Assembly: GCA_001664505.1 (NCBI GenBank)
Contig: CP011806.1
Coordinates: 3,181,509-3,245,508 of the forward strand
Source of the DNA: Acidobacteria bacterium Mor1
GTDB taxonomy: Bacteria > Acidobacteriota > Polarisedimenticolia > Polarisedimenticolales > Polarisedimenticolaceae
Length of the DNA stretch: 64,000 bases
Direction: 5' to 3'
In this document: positions 11,690-21,315 of the stretch, piece after piece
Position numbering within the stretch: position 1 is the first letter of the stretch
How the letters are laid out: each line of letters opens with the position of its first letter
Position numbers and translations under genes: made by a program
Notes under the pieces: generated by a model
Told to the model about the DNA's origin: nothing
The model's database searches: none
What the model saw: the letters and a program-made list of their open reading frames with translations, nothing else

Positions 11690-13073
11690 GCTCGACGACA
11701 TGGCCCGTGCCACCGGCGGCACGCTGGTGCGGGGTGACGGTTCCACCGCCGTGGGCAGCTTTGCCATCGACAGCCGCCGGCTCGAACCGGGCGGCATGTT
11801 CGTCGCCCTGCGGGGCAGCCGCACCGACGGACACACCTTCCTCGGCGAGGCCGCCGAACATGGCGCCGCCGCGGCGCTGGTCCAGTACGTCCCCGGCCCC
11901 GACGAACCGGCGCCGCCGGCCTTGTTGCGTGTGCCCGAGGCGGTCAAGGCGCTGGGACGCGCCGGCGCCCTGGCGCGCAACCAGTGCCGCGCCACGAAGT
12001 TCCTCGCGGTGACCGGCAGTTCCGGCAAGACCACGACCAAGGAATTCATCGCCGCCGGACTCGCCGAGGGACACCGGGTCCATCGCACCTCGGGCAACTT
12101 CAACAACCATCTCGGAGTGCCCCTGACCCTGCTCGCCTGCCCCGACGACGCCGAGATGGCGGTCATCGAGATGGGCATGAGTGCGCCGCTGGAGATCGCG
12201 GCGCTGGCCGAGATGGCCCGCCCCGACGTCGGCCTGGTGACCAACGTCAGCGCGGCTCACCTGGAGAACTTCCGCTCCATCGACGACATCGCCGCCGCCA
12301 AGGGCGAACTCTTCGCCATGCTCGGCGATGACGGCGTGTCGGTGGTGAACCTCGACGACGATCAGGTGCGCGTGCAGGCCCAGCGCCACAAGGGCAAGCA
12401 GGTCACCTTCGGCAGCGCCTCCCACGCCGACGTGCGCCTCGAGGAGATCGAAGATCGTTTCCTGCCCGGCGCCGCGCTGACCTTCCGTCACGACGGCAAA
12501 CGGCAGCGGCTCGAACTGGCGATCGGCGGGGCCCACGCGGCGCGCAACGCCCTGGCTGCCCTGGCCACGGTGGTCGCCGCAGGTGCCGACGTCGAGCAGG
12601 CGATGCAGGGCATGGCCAAGGTCGAGGCGAGTGCCGGCCGGGGCAAGACCCAGAAGCTGGACCAGGGCATGCTCCTGATCGACGACAGCTACAACAGCAA
12701 CCCGGCCGCCATGGCCTCGGTCATCGGCACCCTGGCCTCCACCCCGGTCGAGGGTCGCCGCATCCTGGTGATGGGCGACATGCTCGAGCTGGGCCCCGAG
12801 AGCCCGGCGATGCACCGGGAAGTCGGCAAGGCTGCCGCCCAGGCGGGCCTGGACGTGTTGTTCGCGGTGGGCAAGCTCTCGTTGCTCGCCGCCGAGACCG
12901 CCCGCCGGGCCGGCGTGCCCCAGGTGCACCATCAGCCCGACGCCCGGGACGCCGCCTCGGATCTGCCCGAGTGCGTGCGGCCCGGCGACGCGATCCTGGT
13001 CAAGGGTTCGCGTTCGATGAAGCTCGAGATGGTGGTCAAGGCGCTCCAGCGTGCCTACGGAGGAGCCGCCTGA
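11676..13073 (+). CDS. murF: UDP-MurNAc-pentapeptide synthetase MurF
   Basis: About 465 aa. It adds D-Ala-D-Ala to the UDP-MurNAc-tripeptide. P-loop AVTGSSGKTTTKEF; central domain VIEMGMSAPLEIAAL and NVSAAHLENF; C-terminal MLLIDDSYNSNPAAM and VMGDMLELG, all MurF signatures. Several starts are possible within the murE 3' end (GTG 11667, GTG 11670, ATG 11676, ATG 11682); 11676 gives the usual N-terminus. It overlaps murE by 14 nt and its stop overlaps the mraY start. Confidence 0.95.
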   Translation: MPMLRLDDMARATGGTLVRGDGSTAVGSFAIDSRRLEPGGMFVALRGSRTDGHTFLGEAAEHGAAAALVQYVPGPDEPAPPALLRVPEAVKALGRAGALARNQCRATKFLAVTGSSGKTTTKEFIAAGLAEGHRVHRTSGNFNNHLGVPLTLLACPDDAEMAVIEMGMSAPLEIAALAEMARPDVGLVTNVSAAHLENFRSIDDIAAAKGELFAMLGDDGVSVVNLDDDQVRVQAQRHKGKQVTFGSASHADVRLEEIEDRFLPGAALTFRHDGKRQRLELAIGGAHAARNALAALATVVAAGADVEQAMQGMAKVEASAGRGKTQKLDQGMLLIDDSYNSNPAAMASVIGTLASTPVEGRRILVMGDMLELGPESPAMHREVGKAAAQAGLDVLFAVGKLSLLAAETARRAGVPQVHHQPDARDAASDLPECVRPGDAILVKGSRSMKLEMVVKALQRAYGGAA

Positions 13074-14176
13074 TGTTCTACGAGCTGCTCTATCCGCTGC
13101 ACGAGCAGATCGGCGCGTTCAACGTGTTCCGCTACATCACCTTCCGCACGGCGATGGCGACGTTGACCGCGCTGCTGGTGGCGCTGATGCTGGGACCGAC
13201 GTTGATTCGCCAGCTGCGCCAGTTCCAGATCGGCCAGGAGATCCGCGAAGAAGGCCCGCAGTCGCATCAGTCCAAGCGCGGCACCCCGACCATGGGCGGC
13301 CTGCTGATCATCATCGCCGTGGTGCTGCCGACGCTGCTCTGGGCCAACCTGGAGAACCGGCTCCTGTGGATCGCCATCGGTTCCACGGTGGCCTTCGGCG
13401 CCATCGGCTTCATCGACGACTACCTCAAGGTCGCCAAGAAGCACAACCTCGGCCTGACCGCCCGGCGCAAGTTCGGCCTGCAGATCGTCGTGGCCGCAGC
13501 CCTCGGCGCCGCGCTGATGTGGCTGGAGGGCGAAGGGCTGTTCGCCCTGGGCGACAAGTCGGCGACCACCCTGACGGTGCCGTTCTTCAAGCAATTCTCC
13601 CCGGAGCTGGGCTGGTGGTTCCTGCCCTTCGTCATCCTGGTGATGACCGGCACGGTCAACGCCGTCAACTTCACCGACGGGCTCGACGGCCTGGCCATCG
13701 GCTCGGTGCTGATCGCGTCGGGCACCTTCGTGATCCTGACCTACGCCGCGGGCAACGCCATCGTCGCCGACTACCTGGGTATCGCCAACGTCAAGGGCTC
13801 CGGCGAACTGACGGTGTTCTGTGGCTCCCTCGTCGGCGCCAGCCTCGGCTTCCTCTGGTTCAACTGTCATCCCGCCGAGGTCTTCATGGGAGACGTCGGC
13901 TCGATGGCGCTGGGTGGCGCCCTGGGCACCATCGCGATCCTGATCAAGCAGGAGGTCCTGCTGATCCTGGTCGGCGGCCTGTTCGTGCTCGAGGCGCTCT
14001 CGGTCATCCTGCAGGTCGGATCGTTCAAGCTTCGCGGCGTGCGCATCTTCCGCATGTCGCCTCTACATCACCATTTCGAGCTGGCCGGCTGGAGCGAGAC
14101 CAAGGTCGTGATCCGTTTCTGGATCATCGCCCTGATCTTCGCGCTCCTGTCGCTGGCGACGTTGAAACTGCGATGA
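13073..14176 (+). CDS. mraY: Phospho-N-acetylmuramoyl-pentapeptide transferase MraY
   Basis: 367 aa, a polytopic membrane enzyme of about ten helices. It transfers phospho-MurNAc-pentapeptide to undecaprenyl phosphate to make lipid I. Conserved loops are visible: KRGTPTMGGLL, the aspartate pair FIDDYLKV, NAVNFTDGLDGLA, MGDVGSMALGG and the histidine motif PLHHHFE. Start ATG 13073 overlaps the murF stop (TGATG), with AGGAG upstream. Its own stop overlaps murD (ATGA). Confidence 0.97.
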   Translation: MFYELLYPLHEQIGAFNVFRYITFRTAMATLTALLVALMLGPTLIRQLRQFQIGQEIREEGPQSHQSKRGTPTMGGLLIIIAVVLPTLLWANLENRLLWIAIGSTVAFGAIGFIDDYLKVAKKHNLGLTARRKFGLQIVVAAALGAALMWLEGEGLFALGDKSATTLTVPFFKQFSPELGWWFLPFVILVMTGTVNAVNFTDGLDGLAIGSVLIASGTFVILTYAAGNAIVADYLGIANVKGSGELTVFCGSLVGASLGFLWFNCHPAEVFMGDVGSMALGGALGTIAILIKQEVLLILVGGLFVLEALSVILQVGSFKLRGVRIFRMSPLHHHFELAGWSETKVVIRFWIIALIFALLSLATLKLR

Positions 14177-15582
14177 GTGCCACGATGGAACGCTTCGCCG
14201 CCCGCAACCCGGAGCTCAAGGACCGGAACGTCCTCGTGGTCGGCCTCGGCCGTAGCGGCGAGGCCGCGGCATGGCTCGCGCTGTCCCGCGGAGCCCGGGT
14301 GCGGGTCACCGACCACCGCCCGCTGCACGAACTGGGCGATGCGGTCGAACGGCTGCGCGAGGCCGGCGCCGAGATCCAGAGCGGCGGTGACGCCGACGAG
14401 TTGGTGCAGCGCAGCGACCTGCTGGTGGTGAGCCCCGGCGTGCCCCTGACCCTGCCGCTGTTCTCGGCGGCCCGCGCCGCCGGCGTGCCGGTGTGGGGGG
14501 AGATCGAGCTGGCCGGACGCTTCACCCAGGGCCGGGTGATCGGCATCACCGGCTCCAACGGCAAGAGCACCACCACCTCGATGGTCGGCACCATCCTGCG
14601 CCGCGCCGGCATCCCCGGAGGCACCGGGGGCAACCTGGATATTCCGTTCAGCGATCTGCTGCACACCGACAGCGTCGACTCGGTTCACGCCATCGAGCTG
14701 TCCTCGTTCCAGCTGGAGAGCATCGAGCAGTTCCGTCCCGACGTGGCGATGGTGCTCAACCTGACGCCGGACCACCTCGACCGCTATCCCTCCTTCGACG
14801 CCTACGGCAGGGCCAAGGCGCGGTTGCTCGAGGTCCAGCGCTCCCGGGACTTCGCGATCCTCAACGCCGACGACCCCGAGGCACACCGCTTCGAGCAGGC
14901 GGCGCGGGGCCGTGTCCTGCGCTTCTCCACCCGTGGCGACGTGCCTGCAGGCGCGTTCGTCCGCGACGGCAAGTTGATCCTGCGCACCGATACCGGCGAC
15001 GAGGCGTTGATGCCCGTCGACGCCCTGCCGGTGCCCGGCGAACACAACGTGGCCAACGCCCTGGCCGCCGCCCTCGGCTGCCGACTGATCGGCTGCACCA
15101 AGGAGCAGATCGTCCAGGGTCTCGAGGCCTACCGCCCGCTGGCCCACCGGCTGGAACCGCTGGGTGAGATCGACGGCGTCAGCTACTTCAACGATTCCAA
15201 GGCGACCAATCTGGATTCCGCAGAGCGGGCGCTGACCTCGTTTCCACCTCACAGCGTCCACGTGATCCTGGGAGGCAAGGACAAGGGGGCCGACTGGCCG
15301 GCTCTGGCCACCGCCGTCGTACGGCACGCGCTGAGCGTGCTGCTGGTCGGCGAGGCGGCTCCCGCGATCCGCGACGCTCTGGGCATGCTCGATGTCGACG
15401 TGTTCGAAGCGGGCACCATCGAAGCCGCAGTGCGCGAAGGCGCCCAGCGAGCGGAACCGGGCGAGGTCGTGTTGCTCTCGCCGGGCTGCGCCTCCTTCGA
15501 CCAGTACCCGAACTTCATGGCCCGCGGAGACGCGTTCAAGCGCGCGGTGCGTGCCCTCAACGGGGAGGGCCTGAATGCCTAG
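14173..15582 (+). CDS. murD: UDP-MurNAc-L-alanine:D-glutamate ligase MurD
   Basis: 469 aa from the ATG in the ATGA overlap with mraY; a second ATG lies at 14185. The N-terminal Rossmann-like domain is VLVVGLGRSGEAAAWLAL, the P-loop GITGSNGKSTTTSM, with HAIELSSFQLE, LNLTPDHLDRY and the C-terminal YFNDSKATNLDSAERAL and GGKDKGADW. It adds D-glutamate to UDP-MurNAc-L-Ala. The order mraY-murD-ftsW-murG-murC is the classical dcw order. Confidence 0.96.
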   Translation: MSATMERFAARNPELKDRNVLVVGLGRSGEAAAWLALSRGARVRVTDHRPLHELGDAVERLREAGAEIQSGGDADELVQRSDLLVVSPGVPLTLPLFSAARAAGVPVWGEIELAGRFTQGRVIGITGSNGKSTTTSMVGTILRRAGIPGGTGGNLDIPFSDLLHTDSVDSVHAIELSSFQLESIEQFRPDVAMVLNLTPDHLDRYPSFDAYGRAKARLLEVQRSRDFAILNADDPEAHRFEQAARGRVLRFSTRGDVPAGAFVRDGKLILRTDTGDEALMPVDALPVPGEHNVANALAAALGCRLIGCTKEQIVQGLEAYRPLAHRLEPLGEIDGVSYFNDSKATNLDSAERALTSFPPHSVHVILGGKDKGADWPALATAVVRHALSVLLVGEAAPAIRDALGMLDVDVFEAGTIEAAVREGAQRAEPGEVVLLSPGCASFDQYPNFMARGDAFKRAVRALNGEGLNA

Positions 15583-16660
15583 GCGCATGGCCCACGACCC
15601 GTGGCTGTTCTTCACCGCCGCCTTCCTTGTGTTGGCCGGACTGTTCATGGTCGGCAGCGCCTCCCAGTACGAGGCGGTTCGCGGCAGCGGTGGACCGGCG
15701 TACCTGATGAAGCAGGCGGTCCATATCGCCATCGGCGGCATCGCGTTCCTGATCGGGCTGTTCGTGCCCTACAACCGCTGGAACCAGCGCTGGATCGCCC
15801 TGAGCGCGGTCGGCGTGAGCGCCGTGCTGCTGCTGCTGGTGTTGGCCATGCCGCCGATCGCCGGAGTCCATCGCTGGATCCGGTTCGGTCCGGTCTCGCT
15901 CCAGGTCTCGGAGTTGGCCAAACTCTCGGTGGTGATGTTCCTCGCGGTGGTGCTGTCCCGCAGGGACCACCGCCTCGACGAACCGCCGGTTGTGGTCAGC
16001 TGCCTGTCGGTGATCGGCGCGCTGTCGTTCTTGATCTACATCGAGCCCGATCTGGGCTCGGCGTGCGTGCTGGCCCTGATCGCCGGGCTGATGCTCTATG
16101 CCGCCGGCCTCAACTGGAAGGCGGTTACCGGACTGGTCGCCGCCGGCGCCGGCGCCTTTGCCGTCGCCGTGATGATCTCGCCCTACAAGCTGCAGCGGAT
16201 CAAGACCTTCCTCGACCCCGAGGCGGATACCCAGGGGTCGGGATTCCAGCTGATGCAGTCGCTGATCGCCGTGGGAAGCGGCGGTCTGACCGGCGTCGGA
16301 CCGGGACAGGGACAGCAGAAGGCGTTCTTCCTGCCCGAGGCCCACACCGACTTCATCTTCTCGGTCATCGGCGAAGAGCTGGGCCTGGTCGGCACCGGCG
16401 TGCTGCTGGGCGCGTTCATGCTGCTCTACTGGCGCGGGGTGCGCACGGCGCTTCGCGCCCCCGATCGTTTCGGTTTCTACCTGGCCTTCGGCATCACCCA
16501 CCTGCTGGTGATCCAGGCCTTGATGAACATGGGTGTCTGCCTCGGACTGTTGCCGACGACCGGACTGCCGCTGCCCTTGATCAGCTACGGCGGTTCCTCG
16601 GCGCTGATGTCGATGGCGGCACTGGGTTTGCTTCTGAATGTGTCCCAGTACTCGAACTGA
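15575..16660 (+). CDS. ftsW: SEDS peptidoglycan polymerase FtsW
   Basis: 361 aa with about ten membrane helices. SEDS signatures are GVHRWIRFGPVSLQVSELAK, YIEPDLGSACVL, the long periplasmic loop with the conserved aspartate in PEAHTDFIFSVIGEELG, and the C-terminal GLPLPLISYGGSSAL. FtsW polymerises glycan strands from lipid II at the septum together with FtsI. The ATG overlaps the murD stop by 8 nt and has a ribosome site (GGGGAGGG). Confidence 0.96.
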   Translation: MPRRMAHDPWLFFTAAFLVLAGLFMVGSASQYEAVRGSGGPAYLMKQAVHIAIGGIAFLIGLFVPYNRWNQRWIALSAVGVSAVLLLLVLAMPPIAGVHRWIRFGPVSLQVSELAKLSVVMFLAVVLSRRDHRLDEPPVVVSCLSVIGALSFLIYIEPDLGSACVLALIAGLMLYAAGLNWKAVTGLVAAGAGAFAVAVMISPYKLQRIKTFLDPEADTQGSGFQLMQSLIAVGSGGLTGVGPGQGQQKAFFLPEAHTDFIFSVIGEELGLVGTGVLLGAFMLLYWRGVRTALRAPDRFGFYLAFGITHLLVIQALMNMGVCLGLLPTTGLPLPLISYGGSSALMSMAALGLLLNVSQYSN

Positions 16661-16663
16661 GTC

Positions 16664-17794
16664 GTGAAGGGGAGGAAACGTAGGATCGTGTTTGCGGGTG
16701 GTGGAACCGGTGGGCATCTTTTTCCCGGCCTGGCGGTCGCGGCGGAGCTGCGTGAGCGGCACCCCGACGCTGGGATCGGATGGATCGGTGCGCGCCGCGG
16801 TATCGAGCAGCGCCTGGTGCCCGAGGCGGGCTATCCGCTGTGGTCGCTCTCACTGGGCGGTCTCAAGGGGCTCGGCCTGGTGACCCGGGTGCGCTCGGTG
16901 TTCGGAGCCGGCTGGGCGGTGTTGCGCTGCCTGGGCCGCATGGCGACCCGGCGCCCGGCGCTGGTGGTCGGTGTCGGCGGCTACGCCTCGGGCCCCGCGG
17001 TGCTCGCCGCCTCGACCCTGGGCGTCTCGACCCTGGTCCTCGAACAGAACCACTTCCCCGGCGCCACCAACCGCTGGCTGGCCCCGCGGGTCGACGGCGT
17101 CTGCGTCCCCTCTCAGGCGGCGGCGGACCGCATCGGCGGCCGGCGCTTCGTCACCGGCAACCCGGTGCGGCGCGAGATCGCCGCTCTCGGTGACCGGCCG
17201 CGTTCCATCGCCGAGGACGGCCGGCCCCGCCTGCTGGTCTTCGGCGGCAGCCGCGGCGCCCGTTCGGTCAACCGGGCGATGATCGCCGCCATGCCCGCCC
17301 TCGGGAAGCTGAGCCCGGCTCCGCGCATCGTGCATCAAACCGGCGATGCGGATGTCGACGAGGTTCGCGCCGCTCTGGGCGACCACGCCGGCCTGGACTA
17401 CGAAGTGCACCCGTTCCTCGACGACATGCCCGAGCGTCTGGCCTGGGCCGACCTGGTGATCGCCCGGGCCGGCGCCACGACCATCGCCGAACTCGCCGCC
17501 GCGGGGCTGCCCTCGGTGCTGGTGCCCTACCCCCACGCCGCCGACGACCATCAACGGCACAACGCCGAGGCGCTGGCCGACGCCGGCGCGGCCCGGGTTC
17601 TCCTCGACGGCGACGCCGCCGCGCAACTGCCGGCGCTCCTCGAAGAGCTGCTGGGCAACCCCGCAGGCCTGGCCTCGATGGGCCAGGCCGCCCGCGGCGT
17701 GGCCCGCACCGACGCCACCGGCGCCATCGCCGATCTGGCCGACCGGCTGCTGGCCGGCGAACCCCTGCCCCGGGAGGACGCGCATGTTTCGTAA
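16664..17794 (+). CDS. murG: UDP-GlcNAc:lipid I GlcNAc transferase MurG
   Basis: 376 aa from GTG 16664. This start keeps the first beta strand before the G-loop (RRIVFAGGGTGGHLFPGLAV); a GTG at 16688 would remove it, although the GGGGAGGA stretch lies between the two. Further GT28 motifs: GVGGYASGPAVLA, LEQNHFPGATNRWLA, LVFGGSRGARSVN, and the donor-site RAGATTIAELAAAGLPSVLVPYP. It converts lipid I to lipid II on the inner membrane face. It starts 3 nt after ftsW and overlaps murC by 11 nt. Confidence 0.95.
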   Translation: MKGRKRRIVFAGGGTGGHLFPGLAVAAELRERHPDAGIGWIGARRGIEQRLVPEAGYPLWSLSLGGLKGLGLVTRVRSVFGAGWAVLRCLGRMATRRPALVVGVGGYASGPAVLAASTLGVSTLVLEQNHFPGATNRWLAPRVDGVCVPSQAAADRIGGRRFVTGNPVRREIAALGDRPRSIAEDGRPRLLVFGGSRGARSVNRAMIAAMPALGKLSPAPRIVHQTGDADVDEVRAALGDHAGLDYEVHPFLDDMPERLAWADLVIARAGATTIAELAAAGLPSVLVPYPHAADDHQRHNAEALADAGAARVLLDGDAAAQLPALLEELLGNPAGLASMGQAARGVARTDATGAIADLADRLLAGEPLPREDAHVS

Positions 17795-19202
17795 GGCGCG
17801 ACAGCTCCACTTCGTGGGCATCGGCGGTTCGGGGATGAACGGCATCGCCGAGGTGCTGCTCAACCTCGGGTACCGGGTGACCGGTTCGGACCTGGTGTCC
17901 AGCGACGTCACCCGCCGGCTAAAGAAGCTCGGCGCCAAGATCTCCCGCGGCCACCGGGAGCGCAACGTCGGCGACGCCGACGTGGTGGTTATCTCCTCGG
18001 CGGTCAGCGAAGAGAACCCCGAGCTTGTGGAAGCCCGCCGGCGCAAGATCCCGGTCATTCCCCGGGCCGAGATGCTGGCCGAACTGATGCGCGTGAAGTA
18101 CAGCGTCGCCGTCGCCGGGGCCCACGGCAAGACCAGCACCACCGGCATGATCGCCGAGGTGATGGGCCGCGGAAAGCTCGACCCGACGGTGGTCATCGGC
18201 GGCCGCTTCGGACGCTTCGGCTCCAGCGCCAAGCTGGGCAAGGGGGACTTCATGGTCGCCGAGGCCGACGAGTCCGACGGTTCGTTCCTGCGGATGAACC
18301 CGACCATCGGCGTGGTGACCAACATCGACCGGGAGCACCTGGACCACTACGCCGATCTCGGCGCGATCCAGGACGCCTTCGTCAGGTTCCTCAAGCGCAT
18401 CCCGTTCTACGGAGCGGCGGTGGTCTGCGTCGACGAGCCGAACCTGCGCTCGATCCTGCCCCGCCTCGACCGCAAGGTGATCACCTACGGCTTGTCCGAC
18501 GAGGCGATCGTCGCCGCGCGGAACGTCGAGATCGAGGGCTTCGGCTCCCGCTACGAGCTCTATGTGAACGGCGAGCGCAAGGGGCGCATTCGCCTGCCCA
18601 CGCCGGGGCGCCACGCGGTCAGCAACAGCCTGGCGGCCGTCGCCGTCGGGCTCGAGATGGACCTTTCCTTCCGCACCATCGCCTCGGCGCTCAAGGAGTT
18701 CCACGGCATGGAGCGGCGGTTTCAGCCGCGGGGCGAAGCCTACGGCGCGACGGTGGTCGACGACTACGGCCACCACCCCACCGAGATCGAGGCGACCCTC
18801 ACCGCGGTGCGGGAAGGCTTCGGCGCCCGCACCCTGGTCGTGTTCCAGCCTCACCGCTACTCGCGGACCCAGGCGCTGCTCGAGGACTTCGGCCGCGCCT
18901 TCCCGCTGGCCGACCACGTGATCGTCACCGACATCTACGCTGCCGGTGAGGATCCGATCGACGGGCTGGACGGCGCTCAGGTCGCCGACGCCCTGGTGCG
19001 CCACGGACATCCCTCGGTGCACTACGAACCGAAACTGACCGACGTCCCCAAACGGCTGAAGGAGATGGTGCGCGAGGGGGATCTGATCCTGACCCTCGGC
19101 GCCGGGGATGTGTGGAAAGCCGGAGAGACCCTGGTGCGCAACGCCGCCCGCGGGGCGCGGCGCAAGAAGACGACGAAGAAGAAGACGCTGCGGAAGAAGT
19201 GA
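17784..19202 (+). CDS. murC: UDP-N-acetylmuramate:L-alanine ligase MurC
   Basis: 472 aa. N-terminal dinucleotide-like motif FVGIGGSGMNGIAEVL; P-loop VAGAHGKTSTTGM; DFMVAEADESDGSFL; TNIDREHLDHY; HGMERRFQPRGE and the C-terminal DDYGHHPTEI. It begins the Mur pathway by adding L-Ala to UDP-MurNAc. An unusual Lys/Arg-rich tail (residues about 455-472) follows the last domain; it is absent from typical MurC and may be a disordered nucleic-acid or membrane contact. The TGATG junction couples it to ftsQ directly; murB and ddl, often found here, are missing. Confidence 0.96.
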   Translation: MFRKARQLHFVGIGGSGMNGIAEVLLNLGYRVTGSDLVSSDVTRRLKKLGAKISRGHRERNVGDADVVVISSAVSEENPELVEARRRKIPVIPRAEMLAELMRVKYSVAVAGAHGKTSTTGMIAEVMGRGKLDPTVVIGGRFGRFGSSAKLGKGDFMVAEADESDGSFLRMNPTIGVVTNIDREHLDHYADLGAIQDAFVRFLKRIPFYGAAVVCVDEPNLRSILPRLDRKVITYGLSDEAIVAARNVEIEGFGSRYELYVNGERKGRIRLPTPGRHAVSNSLAAVAVGLEMDLSFRTIASALKEFHGMERRFQPRGEAYGATVVDDYGHHPTEIEATLTAVREGFGARTLVVFQPHRYSRTQALLEDFGRAFPLADHVIVTDIYAAGEDPIDGLDGAQVADALVRHGHPSVHYEPKLTDVPKRLKEMVREGDLILTLGAGDVWKAGETLVRNAARGARRKKTTKKKTLRKK

Positions 19203-20041
19203 TGGACGAGCGCGAGCAACATCCGGGCGAACAGGATCGCCGCTATTGGCGCCGCCGGTACAACCGGCGGGTGCGCAAGGCGCGGCGGGCCCGTTCGTTC
19301 CTGCACTACGCGATCATCGGCAGCGCCCAGCTGGTGCTGGCCACGATGTTCGTGCTGGCCGGCGTGCGCGCGGCGGACTTCGTCACTCAGACCGACTCCC
19401 TCGCCCTGCGGCAGTTGCGCTTCGAGGGGTTCCAGCGGGGCTCGGCCCAGACGGTGCGGGATTCGCTGGGGCATCTGGACGGCCGGAACCTGCTGTCGCT
19501 GGACCTGCGCGGCATCACCGGGATCGTCGCCTCCGACCGCTGGGTCCGCGACGCGTCGGTCCGCCGGGAACTGCCGCACACCCTGGTCGTGCGGGTGCAG
19601 GAGCGGGAGCCGGCGGCGATCGCCTTGATCGGCGGGATCGCGCACCTGGTCGACGACCAGGGGGTGGTGATCGGCGCCTGCGGACCGCGGATGGCCGAGG
19701 ACCTGCCGGTGCTGGTCGGTTTCGCGGAACTCGAGGGAGATGTATTGGCCGCGGCGATCGGCCGCGGGGTCGATGCGCTGGCCCGGCTGGCGCAGATCGA
19801 CCGGGATCTTGCGGAAGAGATTGCGGAACTGGATCTGGGGGGACGGGACCGGGTGGTCGCTCGACTGCTGCAGGGCCCGCCGCTGTTGCTGGACCCGCAG
19901 AAGGTCGAACGCAACGTGGAGGACTACCTCGCCTTGAGAACGGAGATCGGCGCGCGGGTCGCGACGGCGGAATACGTCGATCTTCGCTGGCGGGAACGAA
20001 TCACCGTGGGTGCGGTGCAGGAACTTTCGACCGGATCCTGA
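19202..20041 (+). CDS. ftsQ: FtsQ/DivIB-like cell division protein
   Basis: 279 aa. A strongly basic cytoplasmic N-terminus precedes one transmembrane helix (about residues 35-55, IGSAQLVLATMFVLAGVRA). A POTRA domain follows (LALRQLRFEGFQRGSAQTVR ... VRDASVRRELPHTLVVRVQE), then the FtsQ beta domain (HLVDDQGVVIG). FtsQ links FtsA/FtsZ-stage proteins to FtsWI through FtsLB. It starts at the TGATG overlap with murC and lies before ftsA, as expected for ftsQ. Confidence 0.92.
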   Translation: MDEREQHPGEQDRRYWRRRYNRRVRKARRARSFLHYAIIGSAQLVLATMFVLAGVRAADFVTQTDSLALRQLRFEGFQRGSAQTVRDSLGHLDGRNLLSLDLRGITGIVASDRWVRDASVRRELPHTLVVRVQEREPAAIALIGGIAHLVDDQGVVIGACGPRMAEDLPVLVGFAELEGDVLAAAIGRGVDALARLAQIDRDLAEEIAELDLGGRDRVVARLLQGPPLLLDPQKVERNVEDYLALRTEIGARVATAEYVDLRWRERITVGAVQELSTGS

Positions 20042-20067
20042 CGGGGCTCCGGAGGAACAGAGGGACC

Positions 20068-21309
20068 ATGGCGAAGAACGAACGCTATGTCGTGGGGTTG
20101 GACATCGGGACCACCAAGATCTCGTGCGTCGTCGCCGAACTGCGCGACGACGGTGCGGTGCACGTCGTCGGCCTGGGCGAATCCCCTTCCAAGGGGCTGC
20201 GCAAGGGGGTCGTCGTCAACCTCGAGGCCACGGCCGAGGCGGTGAAGTCCGCCATCGAGGAAGCCGAGCTGATGGCCGGAGTCAGCGTCGAGTCCGCGAT
20301 CACCGGGATCGCCGGGGGCCACATCCGGTCCTTCAACAGCCGCGGCGTGATCGCCGTCTCGGGCAAGGACCACACGGTCACCGACGAGGACGTGCGCCGG
20401 GTGATGGACGCGGCCAAGGCGGTCAGCATCCCTCAGGATCGGGAGATCCTGCACGTGCTGCCCCAGGAGTTCGTGCTGGACAACCAGGGCGGCATCATGT
20501 CGCCGGTGGGCCTCAACGGCTCGCGCCTCGAAGCCAACGTGCACATCGTCACCGCGGCCAGCACCTCGGTGCAGAACCTGGTCACCTGCGTCAACCGCGC
20601 CGGCGTCGAGGTTCGGGACACCGTGCTGGAACAGCTCGCCGTCGCCGAGTCGGCGCTCTCCGCCGACGAGAAGGAGCTGGGCGTCGTGCTGATCGACATC
20701 GGTGGCGGCACCACCGACCTGGCGATCTTCGAGCGCGGCTCGATCTGGCACACCGCGGTGCTGCCGGTAGGAGGCGACCACTTCACCAATGATCTTGCCG
20801 TCGGGTTGCGTACGCCGATCCCCGACGCCGAGAAACTCAAGGTGCGTCACGGCTGCGCCCTGGCCTCGATGGTCCAGGAGGGTGACGCCATCGAGGTGCC
20901 TTCGGTCGGCGGACGCAAGTCGCGGCTCTTGTCGCTGGAAGTGTTCGCCGAGATCCTTCAGCCGCGGGCCGAGGAGATCTTCACGCTGGTCCACGAAGAG
21001 GTCGTTCGCGCCCGCTTCGAGCGCCAGCTCAACGCGGGGGTGGTGCTGACCGGCGGCGGCAGCCTGCTTCCGGGCATGACCGACGTGGCCGAGCAGGTCT
21101 TCGACCTGCCGGTGCGCACCGGCGTCCCCCAGGGGGCCGACGGACTGGTCGAGCCCGCATCGGGTCCGCAACACGCCACGGCCATCGGCTTGGCGCTGTT
21201 CGGCGCCCGCAACCAGAACGCGCAGAGCCGGACCCAGGTGCCGGTCGGCGCGGGATTGATCGGCCGCATGGGCGGCCGGGTTAAAGCTTGGTTTTCGGAG
21301 ATGTTCTGA
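20068..21309 (+). CDS. ftsA: Cell division protein FtsA
   Basis: 413 aa, an actin-fold ATPase that anchors FtsZ to the membrane. Motifs: phosphate 1 VVGLDIGTTKISCVVAEL, the 1C SHS2 region with EFVLDNQGGIMSPVGL, phosphate 2 VVLIDIGGGTTDLAIF, adenosine loop VVLTGGGSLLPGM. The C-terminus (GLIGRMGGRVKAWFSEMF) is the amphipathic membrane-targeting helix. ATG 20068 is preceded by GGAGGAACAGAGGG. ftsZ follows after 93 nt that contain two hairpins. Confidence 0.97.
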   Translation: MAKNERYVVGLDIGTTKISCVVAELRDDGAVHVVGLGESPSKGLRKGVVVNLEATAEAVKSAIEEAELMAGVSVESAITGIAGGHIRSFNSRGVIAVSGKDHTVTDEDVRRVMDAAKAVSIPQDREILHVLPQEFVLDNQGGIMSPVGLNGSRLEANVHIVTAASTSVQNLVTCVNRAGVEVRDTVLEQLAVAESALSADEKELGVVLIDIGGGTTDLAIFERGSIWHTAVLPVGGDHFTNDLAVGLRTPIPDAEKLKVRHGCALASMVQEGDAIEVPSVGGRKSRLLSLEVFAEILQPRAEEIFTLVHEEVVRARFERQLNAGVVLTGGGSLLPGMTDVAEQVFDLPVRTGVPQGADGLVEPASGPQHATAIGLALFGARNQNAQSRTQVPVGAGLIGRMGGRVKAWFSEMF

Positions 21310-21315
21310 GCGCCG

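Noticed and set aside
10091-12244. A 717-codon open frame on the minus strand opposite ftsI, murE and murF
   Set aside because: It is antisense to genes with full family signatures. Its composition (runs of Gly, Arg, Ala, Val, Gln) is typical of shadow frames in GC-rich DNA.
13051-14172. An upstream extension of murD, up to 843 residues long
   Set aside because: The extension runs antiphase through mraY and is Arg/Gly-rich; MurD homology begins at ATG 14173, which overlaps the mraY stop.
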